A stretch of 64,000 nucleotides of DNA from Paenibacillus sp. FSL R10-2734 (GTDB taxonomy: Bacteria; Bacillota; Bacilli; Paenibacillales; Paenibacillaceae): contig NZ_CP150170.1 of the NCBI RefSeq assembly GCF_037963865.1, positions 4,774,001-4,838,000 of the forward strand, in the 5' to 3' direction. The position numbers and the translations under genes are program-made. A model generated the notes under the pieces. That model worked only from the letters and a program-made list of their open reading frames with translations, did not search any database and was not told the origin of the DNA. Positions 8,459 through 16,580 of the stretch are shown piece after piece (the stretch's first letter is position 1; every line of letters begins with the position of its first letter).

Positions 8459-8643
8459 TCTCAACACTCCCTTCAAGGTTATACAACATCCTATGAAAAT
8501 GAACTGAACCTTGAATGGATATATCATCAGGGAAAATAGTATATTTTTATCATAGTTTTATATCCTAATCATTCTACATCCATGATACAATAACCAAATT
8601 GACACTATAAAAATTTCATTTAATACGTGAGGTAAAGAAACTT

Positions 8644-9813
8644 ATGAATGCACCAACACTATTACGAGGATTTAACTTTTTGTATTTTGCACTGCTAGCC
8701 ATGTTTATTCCTTTTCTGCCAGTCTATCTAGGGGAGCAGGGTCTTAACCCGGCGCAAATTGGATTCATTATTGGTACTGGAGGTTTTGTTACCATTATAG
8801 CTCAACCCTTATGGGGGATGATCAGCGACAAAACAAGAACGATCCGCAAAGTACTTTTAGTTCTACTGTTATGCTCTGCGGTTACAGGATACTTTTTATT
8901 CGATTCCAGCAGCTATGTGGGACTTATTCTTTTTGCTATGCTGCTCTATTTCTTCCTGATGCCTATCGATCCATTAGCTGAAAGCTTGAATTTCAGGGTC
9001 TCTGAGGCAGCTGGAATCAGCTACGGGTCGATCCGTACATACGGTGCGCTGGGGTACGGTGTAATGGCCTTGCTCACAGGTTATGTGCTGAGTTATTTCG
9101 GCTCTCATGGGATGGCCATGTTGTTCGTCACGATTAGCCTTACAAGCTTTATAGTAAGCTGGTTCATGCCAGATGCTCCAGTTACCGGTAAACCGGTTAC
9201 ACTTGATAGCTTAAAGCACTTTCTTAGCAACAAAGAAACACTGCTATTTCTAGTGCTCATATTTATTAGCTCCGTTCCTGCACGGATGAACGATACGTTC
9301 CTAGGAGTTTATATCCGCGAGCTAGGTGGAAGTCCTGGATTGGTAGGCCAATCCTTTTTCATCGCCGCAATGAGTGAAATTATAGTTTTTGCATTAAGCT
9401 TTTGGTGGCTACGGAAAGGTAAAGAGCTTATCATCATTTCGATTTCAGGAGCCTTTTATTTCCTTCGTTTCTTTATTTCAGCTTGGATTACTGATCCACA
9501 CATGTTAGCCTATTTGCAAATTCTACAAATCCTGACCTTCCCAGTATTCTACTCTGCGGCTATTCAGTATCTGTATAGAATTGTGCCAGAGGAATGGCGT
9601 GCTACAGGTCAAACTGTACTTGCACTTCTATTCTTCGGAGTATCAGGTATCCTAGCATCATATGCTGGTGGAGCATTATATGAAGCCTTTGGTGGCAAGG
9701 CTCTTTACTTAACGATTTCTGTGATGTCATTTATCGGCATGCTGTTCGGTTTGATTTTGTACCGAATCTATGGAAAGAAAAACTCCAATAAAAACAATGT
9801 AGCTACTCATTAA
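8644..9813 (+). CDS. MFS transporter, LacY/nucleoside-symporter-like
   Basis: A 389-aa permease with about 12 TM helices. The loop 2-3 motif GMISDKTRTIRKV is typical of the major facilitator superfamily, and the N-terminus (LRGFNFLYFALLAMFIPFLPVYLGEQGL) is the form found in the MFS_1-like group, which includes 3-phenylpropionate and nucleoside/sugar symporters. Substrate is not predictable. Single gene with its own terminator. Confidence 0.9.
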   Translation: MNAPTLLRGFNFLYFALLAMFIPFLPVYLGEQGLNPAQIGFIIGTGGFVTIIAQPLWGMISDKTRTIRKVLLVLLLCSAVTGYFLFDSSSYVGLILFAMLLYFFLMPIDPLAESLNFRVSEAAGISYGSIRTYGALGYGVMALLTGYVLSYFGSHGMAMLFVTISLTSFIVSWFMPDAPVTGKPVTLDSLKHFLSNKETLLFLVLIFISSVPARMNDTFLGVYIRELGGSPGLVGQSFFIAAMSEIIVFALSFWWLRKGKELIIISISGAFYFLRFFISAWITDPHMLAYLQILQILTFPVFYSAAIQYLYRIVPEEWRATGQTVLALLFFGVSGILASYAGGALYEAFGGKALYLTISVMSFIGMLFGLILYRIYGKKNSNKNNVATH

Positions 9814-9827
9814 TCTTCCAATAATTA

Positions 9828-9876
9828 AACGGGTATGTCCCATAGCCAAGTAGACGGCTACCGGACATGCCCGTTT
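9828..9876 (+). terminator. Terminator of the MFS gene
   Basis: AACGGG-x-ATGTCC pairs with GGACATGCCCGTT, with an inner TAGCC/GGCTA stem, followed by TTTT. Confidence 0.85.
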
Positions 9877-9971
9877 TCTATGAATAAGTGCGAATTCACC
9901 GTGTCATTCGCTCTCGCATCAATAGATTTATCGCATAGTATATCCTATAAAATGAAAAGGAGGTCGTTACT

Positions 9972-10259
9972 ATGGCTATCGTATTACCTCTACAATTGTT
10001 TGTTTTAGAACCCGTCATTGGCAAATCCTATTATGAAAACCTTGCAGGTGGTATTAATGCTGCAGTTACAGTAAACAATATCTCGGACCACCCTGTAGAA
10101 CTAGTATTAACCCGTGTGAATGCTCCAGTTATCACTTACACGATTCCAGCATTCAATAGTCTTACGCTTCAAGTTCATGCACTGTTGGTCGCAGCACTCT
10201 TAAGTACTGCTTCGGGCACAACATTCGGATTTATTGAAATCTCTACATCAGATTTCTAA
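9972..10259 (+). CDS. Hypothetical small beta-rich protein, possibly spore-associated
   Basis: A 95-aa protein of alternating hydrophobic residues with no Cys, no signal and no recognised domain. AAAAGGAGGTCG precedes ATG 9972. CATAGTAT at 9934-9941 fits the -10 pattern CATANNNT of sporulation sigma factors. Composition and size resemble the two paralogues at 361-786 and 8042-8458, but I cannot align it with them. Function unknown. Confidence 0.65.
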   Translation: MAIVLPLQLFVLEPVIGKSYYENLAGGINAAVTVNNISDHPVELVLTRVNAPVITYTIPAFNSLTLQVHALLVAALLSTASGTTFGFIEISTSDF

Positions 10260-10284
10260 TAGAATCACAAATACAACGCTCTCT

Positions 10285-10323
10285 AAAGGACTTCTAGCTG
10301 ATTATTTAGCTAGAAGTCCTTTA
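10285..10323. terminator. Bidirectional terminator
   Basis: A near-perfect 15-bp stem (AAAGGACTTCTAGCT and its complement) lies between convergent genes. Confidence 0.9.
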
Positions 10324-10333
10324 CTATAACAAT

Positions 10334-11191
10334 CTACTTAAGTCTTTCTTTAGGCTGCTCCATAAGCTGCTTCAGCTTGACTTCAGTATTAGAATCTACG
10401 ACAGGAGTATAAATACTACAGCGTAAATCTGTGCTGCCATGAACCTGTAACGAGGTTAAATGAAATAACATCTTCCCTGCTTTAGCATGTCTAAATTCTA
10501 GAAGCACATCTGGAGCAGAGCTTACCCGGCTTTGTTCCCACAATTCATTAAATGCTGGATGTAGTCCCTTTAATTCCTCTATAAATTCATCGTACCAACG
10601 ATCCTCTACATACTGTCCATAATAAGCTCTGAAGATGGACAGATAACCACTAACGAATTGTTCCCAATTTACGGCTAAGCGTCGAAACTCCTTACGAACA
10701 AATAACAAGCGAATCAAGTTTCTCTCCTCGATGGGTAGCTCCGAGAAATCGAGAAACACATGCGCTGCAGCCTCATTCCAACCTACAATTCCACAGCGTC
10801 GATCTGAAATAATTGTAGGGCAATTCTTGAGCTCTTGTAATATTTTCTGTAGAGAAGGACTGATTACAGAAAATTCATCTTGCTGAAATCGAACAGTTCC
10901 CGTACCTGTCTCTAGTGCTAGCGCAAAAAGATACTTCCGCTCATCTGTAGTCAGCTTGAGTGCCGTCGCAATACAGTCCAAAACCGATGACGAGACTTTA
11001 ATATCCCTACCCTGTTCTAGCCACGTATACCAGGTGCTGCTTACCCCCGCTAGCTGTGCAACTTCTTCTCTTCGAAGTCCAGGCGTTCTCCTGCGTGTGC
11101 CTTCTGGCAGTCCAACAGAGCTGGGTGAGATCGCTGCTCGGCGTGCTTTTAAGAAATCTGATAATGCCTGCAGTCTCGTCTGATTAGCCAT
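10334..11191 (-). CDS. XRE-family regulator with MmyB-like ligand-binding domain
   Basis: A 285-aa protein. Residues 1-85 hold a helix-turn-helix (GLRREEVAQLAGVSSTWYTWLEQG); residues about 105-280 hold the MmyB-like ligand-binding domain (AAHVFLDFSELP, ERNLIRLLF, the DRWYDEFIEEL region). The ligand domain of this family has been seen with bound fatty acid. It is transcribed divergently from a FabF-type ketoacyl synthase, so control of that gene by a lipid ligand is plausible. ATG 11191 has GGGAGG upstream; the in-frame 11233 start does not. A 22-bp palindrome lies between the two genes. Confidence 0.92.
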   Translation of the reverse strand: MANQTRLQALSDFLKARRAAISPSSVGLPEGTRRRTPGLRREEVAQLAGVSSTWYTWLEQGRDIKVSSSVLDCIATALKLTTDERKYLFALALETGTGTVRFQQDEFSVISPSLQKILQELKNCPTIISDRRCGIVGWNEAAAHVFLDFSELPIEERNLIRLLFVRKEFRRLAVNWEQFVSGYLSIFRAYYGQYVEDRWYDEFIEELKGLHPAFNELWEQSRVSSAPDVLLEFRHAKAGKMLFHLTSLQVHGSTDLRCSIYTPVVDSNTEVKLKQLMEQPKERLK

Positions 11192-11220
11192 ATGCTCCCT
11201 CCCCTTCCTGCTACATTCCT

Positions 11221-11242
11221 TAGTATAGTACAAATTATACTA
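11221..11242. promoter_or_regulatory. Candidate operator palindrome, TAGTATA-N8-TATACTA
   Basis: Perfect seven-base arms (11221-11227 and 11236-11242) lie in the divergent promoter region 30 bases from the regulator start. Overlap with -10-like TATACT sequences fits an autoregulatory operator. This is an inference. Confidence 0.5.
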
Positions 11243-11315
11243 GGATAAACGATAACTTGTAATAGGATAAATAAAGTGGAACAATACCTGTATACACTAG
11301 TTTAGGAGGTTCATT

Positions 11316-12554
11316 ATGGAACGCGTAGTCATCACAGGTATGGGATTAATCTCCCCACTAGGGAATTCAGTAGAACAATTTTGGGATCGTCTAGTTTCTG
11401 GTGAATCAGGGATATCACCAATCACTTCATTTGATACATCAAACTTTAAGGCAAAGATCGCAGGAGTAGTGCATGACTTCGATGCGGAAGCCAGATTTGG
11501 CCGTAAAGAGGCACGCAGAATGGATAGATTTAGTCAGTTCGCCCTCGCGGCTACTGAAGAGGCTTGGAAACAATCTGGTTTACAGCTTGATAAGATCGAC
11601 AAGGAACGACTCGGAGTTTATGTAGGTTCTGGTGTTGGTGGTATTCAGACATTGATGGAACAAGGGAGTGTTTTAGATCGACGTGGACCCGATAGGGTTA
11701 GTCCCACTTTAATCCCGATGATGATCTCCAATATGGCTGCGGCGATGATTAGCATTAGATTAGGAGCCATGGGACCTACAATGGCTCCAGTGACTGCATG
11801 TTCTATTGGGAATACGGCGATCGGAGAAGCTTTCAGGCTGATCCATTATGGAGGTGCCGATATTGTTATAGCGGGAGGCTCAGAAGCTGCCATTACTGAA
11901 ATCTCTTTAGCTAGTTTCGGCAATGCCACTTCATTATCCACTCGAAATGAAGAGCCATCTAAGGCAAGTCGACCTTTTGACGGTGGGCGGGATGGATTTG
12001 TCATTGGAGAAGGAGGCGGCATTGTCATTCTAGAGTCACTCACTCATGCTCTGCGTAGAAATGCTGAGATTCACGGTGAAGTTATCGGTTATGGCGCCAG
12101 CTCTGATGCCTATCATATGGTCGCCACCCATCCGGAAGGGATCGGTGCTTATCAAGCGATGAAGCTGGCTCTGAATGAAGCTAATCTCCAGCCTAAGGAT
12201 GTGAATGTAATCAGCGCTCATGCCACAAGTACAGTAGTAGGTGACCGCTCCGAAACTCTTGCAATTAAAAAGTTATTCGGCGATCAAGCACATCGGATTC
12301 CCATAACTGCCAATAAGTCTATGACCGGACATGCTTTAGGGGCGGCTGGCGGCCTAGAGGCTATAGCTCTGATTAAGAGTATACAAGAAGGAATCATTCC
12401 CCCTACTATTAATCAGGAGATCAAAGATTCCATCTGTGATCTGGATTATGTCCCGAACATTGCGCGAAAAACTGATCTTACTATAGGAATGTCTAACTCC
12501 TTTGGTTTCGGTGGGCATAATGCGGTCATTGTAATTCGGAAGTTTGAAGACTAA
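11316..12554 (+). CDS. Beta-ketoacyl-ACP synthase II-type enzyme (FabF paralogue)
   Basis: A 412-aa thiolase-fold condensing enzyme that elongates acyl-ACP with malonyl-ACP. The catalytic Cys is in TACSIGNTAIGEA (about residue 163), with His in HATSTVVGD (about 303) and NKSMTGHALGAAG (about 340), giving the full Cys-His-His set. Length is normal for FabF. ATSTVVGD differs slightly from the usual GTSTPLGD, and no acyl carrier protein or other FAS gene is adjacent. It is therefore probably an accessory synthase, perhaps induced through the divergent MmyB-type regulator. AGGAGG precedes ATG 11316. Confidence 0.92.
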   Translation: MERVVITGMGLISPLGNSVEQFWDRLVSGESGISPITSFDTSNFKAKIAGVVHDFDAEARFGRKEARRMDRFSQFALAATEEAWKQSGLQLDKIDKERLGVYVGSGVGGIQTLMEQGSVLDRRGPDRVSPTLIPMMISNMAAAMISIRLGAMGPTMAPVTACSIGNTAIGEAFRLIHYGGADIVIAGGSEAAITEISLASFGNATSLSTRNEEPSKASRPFDGGRDGFVIGEGGGIVILESLTHALRRNAEIHGEVIGYGASSDAYHMVATHPEGIGAYQAMKLALNEANLQPKDVNVISAHATSTVVGDRSETLAIKKLFGDQAHRIPITANKSMTGHALGAAGGLEAIALIKSIQEGIIPPTINQEIKDSICDLDYVPNIARKTDLTIGMSNSFGFGGHNAVIVIRKFED

Positions 12555-12571
12555 CCGTTCATCCATAAAAT

Positions 12572-12611
12572 GGGGTTCCAATTAGTCATTCTCAGGACTA
12601 ATTGGAACCCC
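12572..12611 (+). terminator. Terminator of the FabF-type gene
   Basis: A 16-bp perfect stem, GGGGTTCCAATTAGTC with its complement, is followed by GTTTCT. Confidence 0.88.
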
Positions 12612-12780
12612 GTTTCTACTGTTAATTCCTTGGAGGTTGCGTTACAAGATTGCTGAGTACATCCGTAATTCCATACTCATATCCATATACACATTCGTAG
12701 TGAGGTTCCGCTTACGGACCATATTGCACTTATTCCCTGCTATGAACGAATTAGTCAATACCCCTGTTTTCCCCTTTAAA

Positions 12781-13000
12781 CCAAAGGGTTTTCAATTCCT
12801 TGGGCACAGAGACAAAATGCGAGTCGTCGGCTGGCAATCTGCTATCCGTGGGTTGGTTACCACATATTATGCCTACGTCGAAGGAGCTTCCGCAAACTAA
12901 TTTCGCACGTCAGATCTGGGATCCTGTGCATAGGGAATTCACGGATTCTCCTCGTACCTTTCTCTTTGTCTCCATGCCCCAAGAATTCAAATCTTTTGGG
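12781..13000 (-). ncRNA. Candidate bridge/seek RNA of the IS110 element
   Basis: On the transposase strand, just downstream of its stop, two 36-base arms (12965-13000 and 12781-12816) are complementary at about 28 of 36 positions, closing a 148-base interior. Inside, ATCCGTG (12940-12946 read on the minus strand) pairs perfectly with CACGGAT (12844-12850). Nested stems next to an IS110 transposase are what the guide RNAs of this family look like, and IS1111-type elements carry theirs 3' of the gene. Guide loops could not be assigned. A nested MITE is the alternative. Confidence 0.4.
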
Positions 13001-13028
13001 TATACTTTTTGTGTTTTTTTCATTTCAC

Positions 13029-14144
13029 CTACGCCATTTTCCGTTCTGCATCTACCGCTATTGACCAGATGAATCCAACTAACTCACGACCTACCGCAGC
13101 CATAGTTAAATTTCGGTGTTTCCCACGTCTGACTAACTTTAAATACTTGCTGTGTAACCGTTCTTGGGCTTTCCACGACGTTTCATGGACATGAGCACTC
13201 TGACCCTCTAAGCGCACTGCTAAATCTCCTTTAACTGCAGGACGGTGACGGTAACTCCATGCGGACTCCACCAGTGCACGTCGCACACCGGAATTTCCGG
13301 TTTTTGTAAGACTTCCTCTTTTGGTACTTGCTCCCGATGAATACTCCCGTGGCACTAGTCCCAGGTAACTCATGAGCTGAGCCGGTGAACGAAAACGCTC
13401 AAAATTTCCAATCTCGACAACTAAAGTCATAGCCGTCAGCAGGGCAATTCCCCGCAGACCTTGCAACGCTTGAATGACAGGTGCGTATGGACAGATCTGT
13501 GCTTCTTCTCGCATTGCGGCTTCAAGTCGCTTGATTCGCTCCTCCACTTCCCGGAGCTGTTGCAGGGATTCCGCGAAAACTTTTTCTTGAGCTACATTAT
13601 TAAACTTCAACATAGACAGCCATTCCCGGTACCTTTTGGTCCAACGTTTTTTCATGCCTTCTGGCTTGTGAATCTGGTGACGCAACAGAAAATGAATGAG
13701 CCGTTGCCGAACCCGATGTAAGTCCTGCCTAGCATCTTCTCGTGCACGAATGAGATCTCTTAAGGCTTCGAGTTCAGGAGTCGGCACATGGATCGCAGTC
13801 AATTCTCCTGCGCGGTGCAGTTGAGCCAGTTTTTCAGCATCCCGTCGATCGGTTTTTATAGCATCGCCGGGACGCTGTGGCATACGCGAAGGTGCGATTA
13901 CCACGCAGGAAATCCCCATTTTCGTCAGCCAGCGATATAAGTCGTACCCCGTAGGCCCGGCTTCATAGCAGACCTCCAGTGTAATCCCTGTACCTTTGAT
14001 TTTCCGAATCATTCGAGCCACAGCATCTGGGGTATGAGATATGGCTCCATAATATCGTGCGGGTTCTCGACCCTCATCTGCAATCGCCACCGCAATTTTT
14101 TCTTTTGATACATCCAAACCTACGTATTTTATGGTATTCTTCAT
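13029..14144 (-). CDS. IS110-family DEDD transposase
   Basis: A 371-aa RNA-guided recombinase-type transposase. The N-terminal RuvC-like DEDD domain shows GLDVSKEKIAV (Asp), CYEAGPTGYDLYRWL (Glu) and KTDRRDAEKLAQL (Asp-Asp). A helical linker follows (about 130-240). The C-terminal Transposase_20 domain has LRGIALLTAMTLV and SYLGLVPREYSSGAST, which contains the family's catalytic Ser. It looks intact. AAAGGAGCTGTTAAT precedes the ATG. Single copy in the window. Confidence 0.95.
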   Translation of the reverse strand: MKNTIKYVGLDVSKEKIAVAIADEGREPARYYGAISHTPDAVARMIRKIKGTGITLEVCYEAGPTGYDLYRWLTKMGISCVVIAPSRMPQRPGDAIKTDRRDAEKLAQLHRAGELTAIHVPTPELEALRDLIRAREDARQDLHRVRQRLIHFLLRHQIHKPEGMKKRWTKRYREWLSMLKFNNVAQEKVFAESLQQLREVEERIKRLEAAMREEAQICPYAPVIQALQGLRGIALLTAMTLVVEIGNFERFRSPAQLMSYLGLVPREYSSGASTKRGSLTKTGNSGVRRALVESAWSYRHRPAVKGDLAVRLEGQSAHVHETSWKAQERLHSKYLKLVRRGKHRNLTMAAVGRELVGFIWSIAVDAERKMA

Positions 14145-14290
14145 ATTAACAGCTCCTTTCGCATGTAGCTCTGAAATGGTTGTCCTTCAACTTCCATTTT
14201 AACCTACGGTGTGCGAACAGGGGCTGCCTTTCGTTCATCATAACTAATAACAAGCCCATTCCCGGGTGATTCAGGGCGGATAACGGCGCA

Positions 14291-14785
14291 GGCTCGTTTA
14301 CGTTACCGGCGGCACTTTGTATTCGGTTTTTCGCATACATTTGGCTCGTTTACGTTACCGGCGGCACATTGTATTCGATTTTGCGCATACATTTGGCACG
14401 TTTACGTTACCGGCGGCACTTTGTATTCGGTTTTTCGCATACATTTGGCTCGTTTACGTTACCGGCGGCACTTTGTATTCGGTTTTTCGCATACATTTGG
14501 CTCGTTTACGTTACCTGAGGCACATGTATTCGATTTTTCGCATACATTCGGCTCGTTTACGTTAACGGCGGCACATTGTATTCGGTTTTTCGCATACATT
14601 TGGCTCGTTTACGTTACCGGCGGCACATGTATTCGATTTTTCGCATACATTTGCCTCATTTATGTTATCGGCCGCACATTGTGTTCGATTTTTCGCATAC
14701 ATTTGGCTCGTTTACGTTAACGGTGGCACATTGTATTCGGTTTTTCGCATACATTTGGCTCGTTACGTTAACGGCGGCTCATGCT
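14291..14785. repeat. Tandem array of a 52-bp repeat (nine full units plus a partial tenth)
   Basis: Units start at 14291, 14343, 14395, 14447, 14499, 14550, 14602, 14653, 14705 and 14757 (partial); two are 51 bp. Each begins GGCTCGTTTACGTTA, continues CCGGCGGCAC and ends with an interrupted palindrome, TGTATTCG-N6-CGCATACA (one mismatch). Units differ by point changes. The period is not a multiple of three, and no ribosome sites occur, so the open frames across it are artefacts. There are no unique spacers, so it is not a CRISPR array. It abuts the IS110 element on the transposase 5' side. Confidence 0.93.
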
Positions 14786-14859
14786 ACGAAATATGGTACT
14801 TCTTTAGCTTCTTCCGGTACTCAGCGGAGGCAAACTGGCTCCCGCGAACCTAAACAATA

Positions 14860-14894
14860 AAAAAAACGCCAAGCCATCGAAATGGCCTGACGTT
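14860..14894 (-). terminator. Terminator of oppD
   Basis: On the minus strand, AACGTCAGGCCAT pairs imperfectly with ATGGCTTGGCGTT, followed by a T8 run. Confidence 0.85.
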
Positions 14895-14923
14895 TCCTTT
14901 TATATTTTACGTAAACAATCTGC

Positions 14924-15991
14924 TTAATTAGCGCCTTCTTGCACCAAAACAGGTTCTGGATAAGCGTTCTTAAGCACACGTTGTCTATTCTTAACAACTG
15001 CCGGCGGTTCCACCTTAGGAGCCATCGGATGCATTAGCCAAGACTTCACCATATGGGTATCCGAAACCTTATACATAGGGGGCTCTTTCTCCATATCGAT
15101 TTGCATAGCATAAGTACTACGAAGTGCGAAAGCATCGCCCTTAGGCGGTTTGATCAAATCTGGAGGCGTACCAGGAATTGCTGTAAGCAAAGAACCTTTG
15201 CTCTCCAAACTTGGCATGGAAGCTAGCAAGCCCCAAGTGTATGGGTGTCTTGGATCATAGAAGATCTCTTCCGCTGTTCCCATTTCGACAATTTGTCCGG
15301 CATACATTACAGCTACACGATCTGCCATTCTTGCTACAACCCCGAGATCATGGGTAATAAAAATAATAGCCGTATTAATCTTCTTCTGCAATTCCTTCAT
15401 CAAATCAAGGATTTGTGCTTGAATGGTTACGTCGAGCGCTGTTGTAGGCTCATCCGCAATCAGAAGTTTAGGGTTCGCAGCAAGTGCCATTGCTATAACA
15501 ACACGTTGACGCATACCACCACTGAATTCATGCGGATATTGAGTGAAGCGACGTTCTGGTGAAGGAATACCTACAAGATTGAGAAGCTCAATCCCACGTT
15601 TATTCGCATCAGCCTTAGAAATGTTCTCATGCTTGAGCAGCACTTCAGTAATTTGTTTGCCGACCTTCATCATTGGGTTCAGAGAGGTCATCGGATCCTG
15701 AAAAATCATACCGATCTCTTTACCGCGAATTTTCTGCATCTGCTTCTCAGTCTTGCCAATCAAATCTTGTCCATCGAACAGAATCTGTCCGCGTTTATAT
15801 TCTCCTGGCGGTGTAGGAACTAGCTTCATAACCGCTTGTGAGGTTACACTTTTACCGGAACCTGATTCTCCAACAATCGCAAGAGTTTCACCTTTATCTA
15901 CATGGAAGCTAACACCACGGATCGCTTGTACCTCTCCACCGTGTGTTTTGAATGATATCGCTAAGTCTTTTACCTCTAAAAGGCGCTCCAT
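14924..15991 (-). CDS. oppD: Oligopeptide ABC transporter ATPase, OppD type (solitary)
   Basis: A 355-aa ATPase of the Opp/Dpp class. It has Walker A GESGSGKS, Q-loop IFQDPMTSLNP, signature FSGGMRQRV, Walker B LLIADEPTTALD and H-loop ITHDLG. The C-terminal oligopeptide domain shows GDAFALRSTYAMQIDMEKEPP and ends like Bacillus OppD, where the Cys residues of the Dpp-type motif are also absent. No permease, OppF or binding protein is adjacent, so it must serve components encoded elsewhere. A Fur-box-like site lies in its promoter region. Confidence 0.92.
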   Translation of the reverse strand: MERLLEVKDLAISFKTHGGEVQAIRGVSFHVDKGETLAIVGESGSGKSVTSQAVMKLVPTPPGEYKRGQILFDGQDLIGKTEKQMQKIRGKEIGMIFQDPMTSLNPMMKVGKQITEVLLKHENISKADANKRGIELLNLVGIPSPERRFTQYPHEFSGGMRQRVVIAMALAANPKLLIADEPTTALDVTIQAQILDLMKELQKKINTAIIFITHDLGVVARMADRVAVMYAGQIVEMGTAEEIFYDPRHPYTWGLLASMPSLESKGSLLTAIPGTPPDLIKPPKGDAFALRSTYAMQIDMEKEPPMYKVSDTHMVKSWLMHPMAPKVEPPAVVKNRQRVLKNAYPEPVLVQEGAN

Positions 15992-16021
15992 CTTGTCACC
16001 CTCTCATTTCCTCGTCAATTA

Positions 16022-16036
16022 TGATAATGATTCTCA
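16022..16036. promoter_or_regulatory. Fur box upstream of oppD
   Basis: TGATAATGATTCTCA matches the 7-1-7 Fur consensus TGATAATNATTATCA at 13 of 14 defined positions. It lies 31-45 bases upstream of the oppD start, where a -10 element would be expected. A fur gene is in this window at 26749-27222. Confidence 0.65.
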
Positions 16037-16167
16037 GCATGTTGTAAGCAATAAGTATTATTTTATCTAGTTTTAAGGGCTCTAGTCAAGATTTTTCTGA
16101 AAAAATACGGCTAGCCGCATACTTTAGTACTAGTTCTGTTTATTGCGTGTAATATCAATGACAGATA

Positions 16168-16473
16168 CTACGTGAAAATACGCATAAATAGATTAGGAAG
16201 AACTACTAGTACTGCTGTAACCACGCCAGGTGTAAACATTTTCAAATGAATAGTCTTTTCCAGATGAGTGAATACATGGAAGAAGATTGCTGCAAGCACT
16301 GACAAATACAATAAATAATATGAAAAGAATGCTGCGATGCAGATTAATCCCACTATCAAAATATACACGAACAACACTTCTAAAGCAAAGTTACGAGAAG
16401 TCACGTGCATCATCGAGTGATACATTTTGCGCAAAAATGCTCTAGAAACATAAGTTGTATCGGCAGCAGCCAC
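16168..16473 (-). pseudogene. Remnant of an HXXEE-type membrane protein
   Basis: A 101-codon frame beginning at GTG with no ribosome site; the frame is closed just upstream at 16501 with no ATG. Three hydrophobic segments are followed by TPGVVTAVLVVLPN, which resembles the C-terminal part of HXXEE-domain proteins (about 160-200 aa). The N-terminal half that carries the HxxEE motif is missing. It is most simply a 5'-truncated gene; a real small membrane protein cannot be excluded. Confidence 0.45.
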
Positions 16474-16580
16474 AGCAAGCTTACGGTATCTATATGTACA
16501 CTAAGCCATTCAAGCGTCAGTATCTCCCTTTTCCTGCTCTTCCTCCTTATCTTCTATATTGTACTTGTGTCAAAATTGTG

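Larger units (their letters stand above)
12620..14290 (-). mobile_element. IS110-family insertion sequence (ends approximate)
   Basis: One transposase gene lies between a long non-coding 3' flank (about 400 bp, 12620-13028) and a shorter 5' flank (about 145 bp). IS110-family elements lack classical terminal inverted repeats and make no target duplication, so the ends cannot be fixed by eye. The limits given run from after the FabF terminator to the first unit of the 52-bp repeat array. The long flank downstream of the transposase fits the IS1111-type layout. Confidence 0.75.

Noticed and set aside
12637..13194. Small plus-strand ORFs in the IS flank
   Set aside because: No ribosome sites, unrelated translations, and they overlap the structured non-coding flank and the transposase.
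14291..14785. CRISPR array
   Set aside because: The whole 52-bp unit repeats; there are no unique spacers and no cas genes.
14317..14860. Several long open frames with repeats such as FRIHLARLRYRRH
   Set aside because: They are frame-shifted readings of the 52-bp array (period not divisible by three, no ribosome sites).
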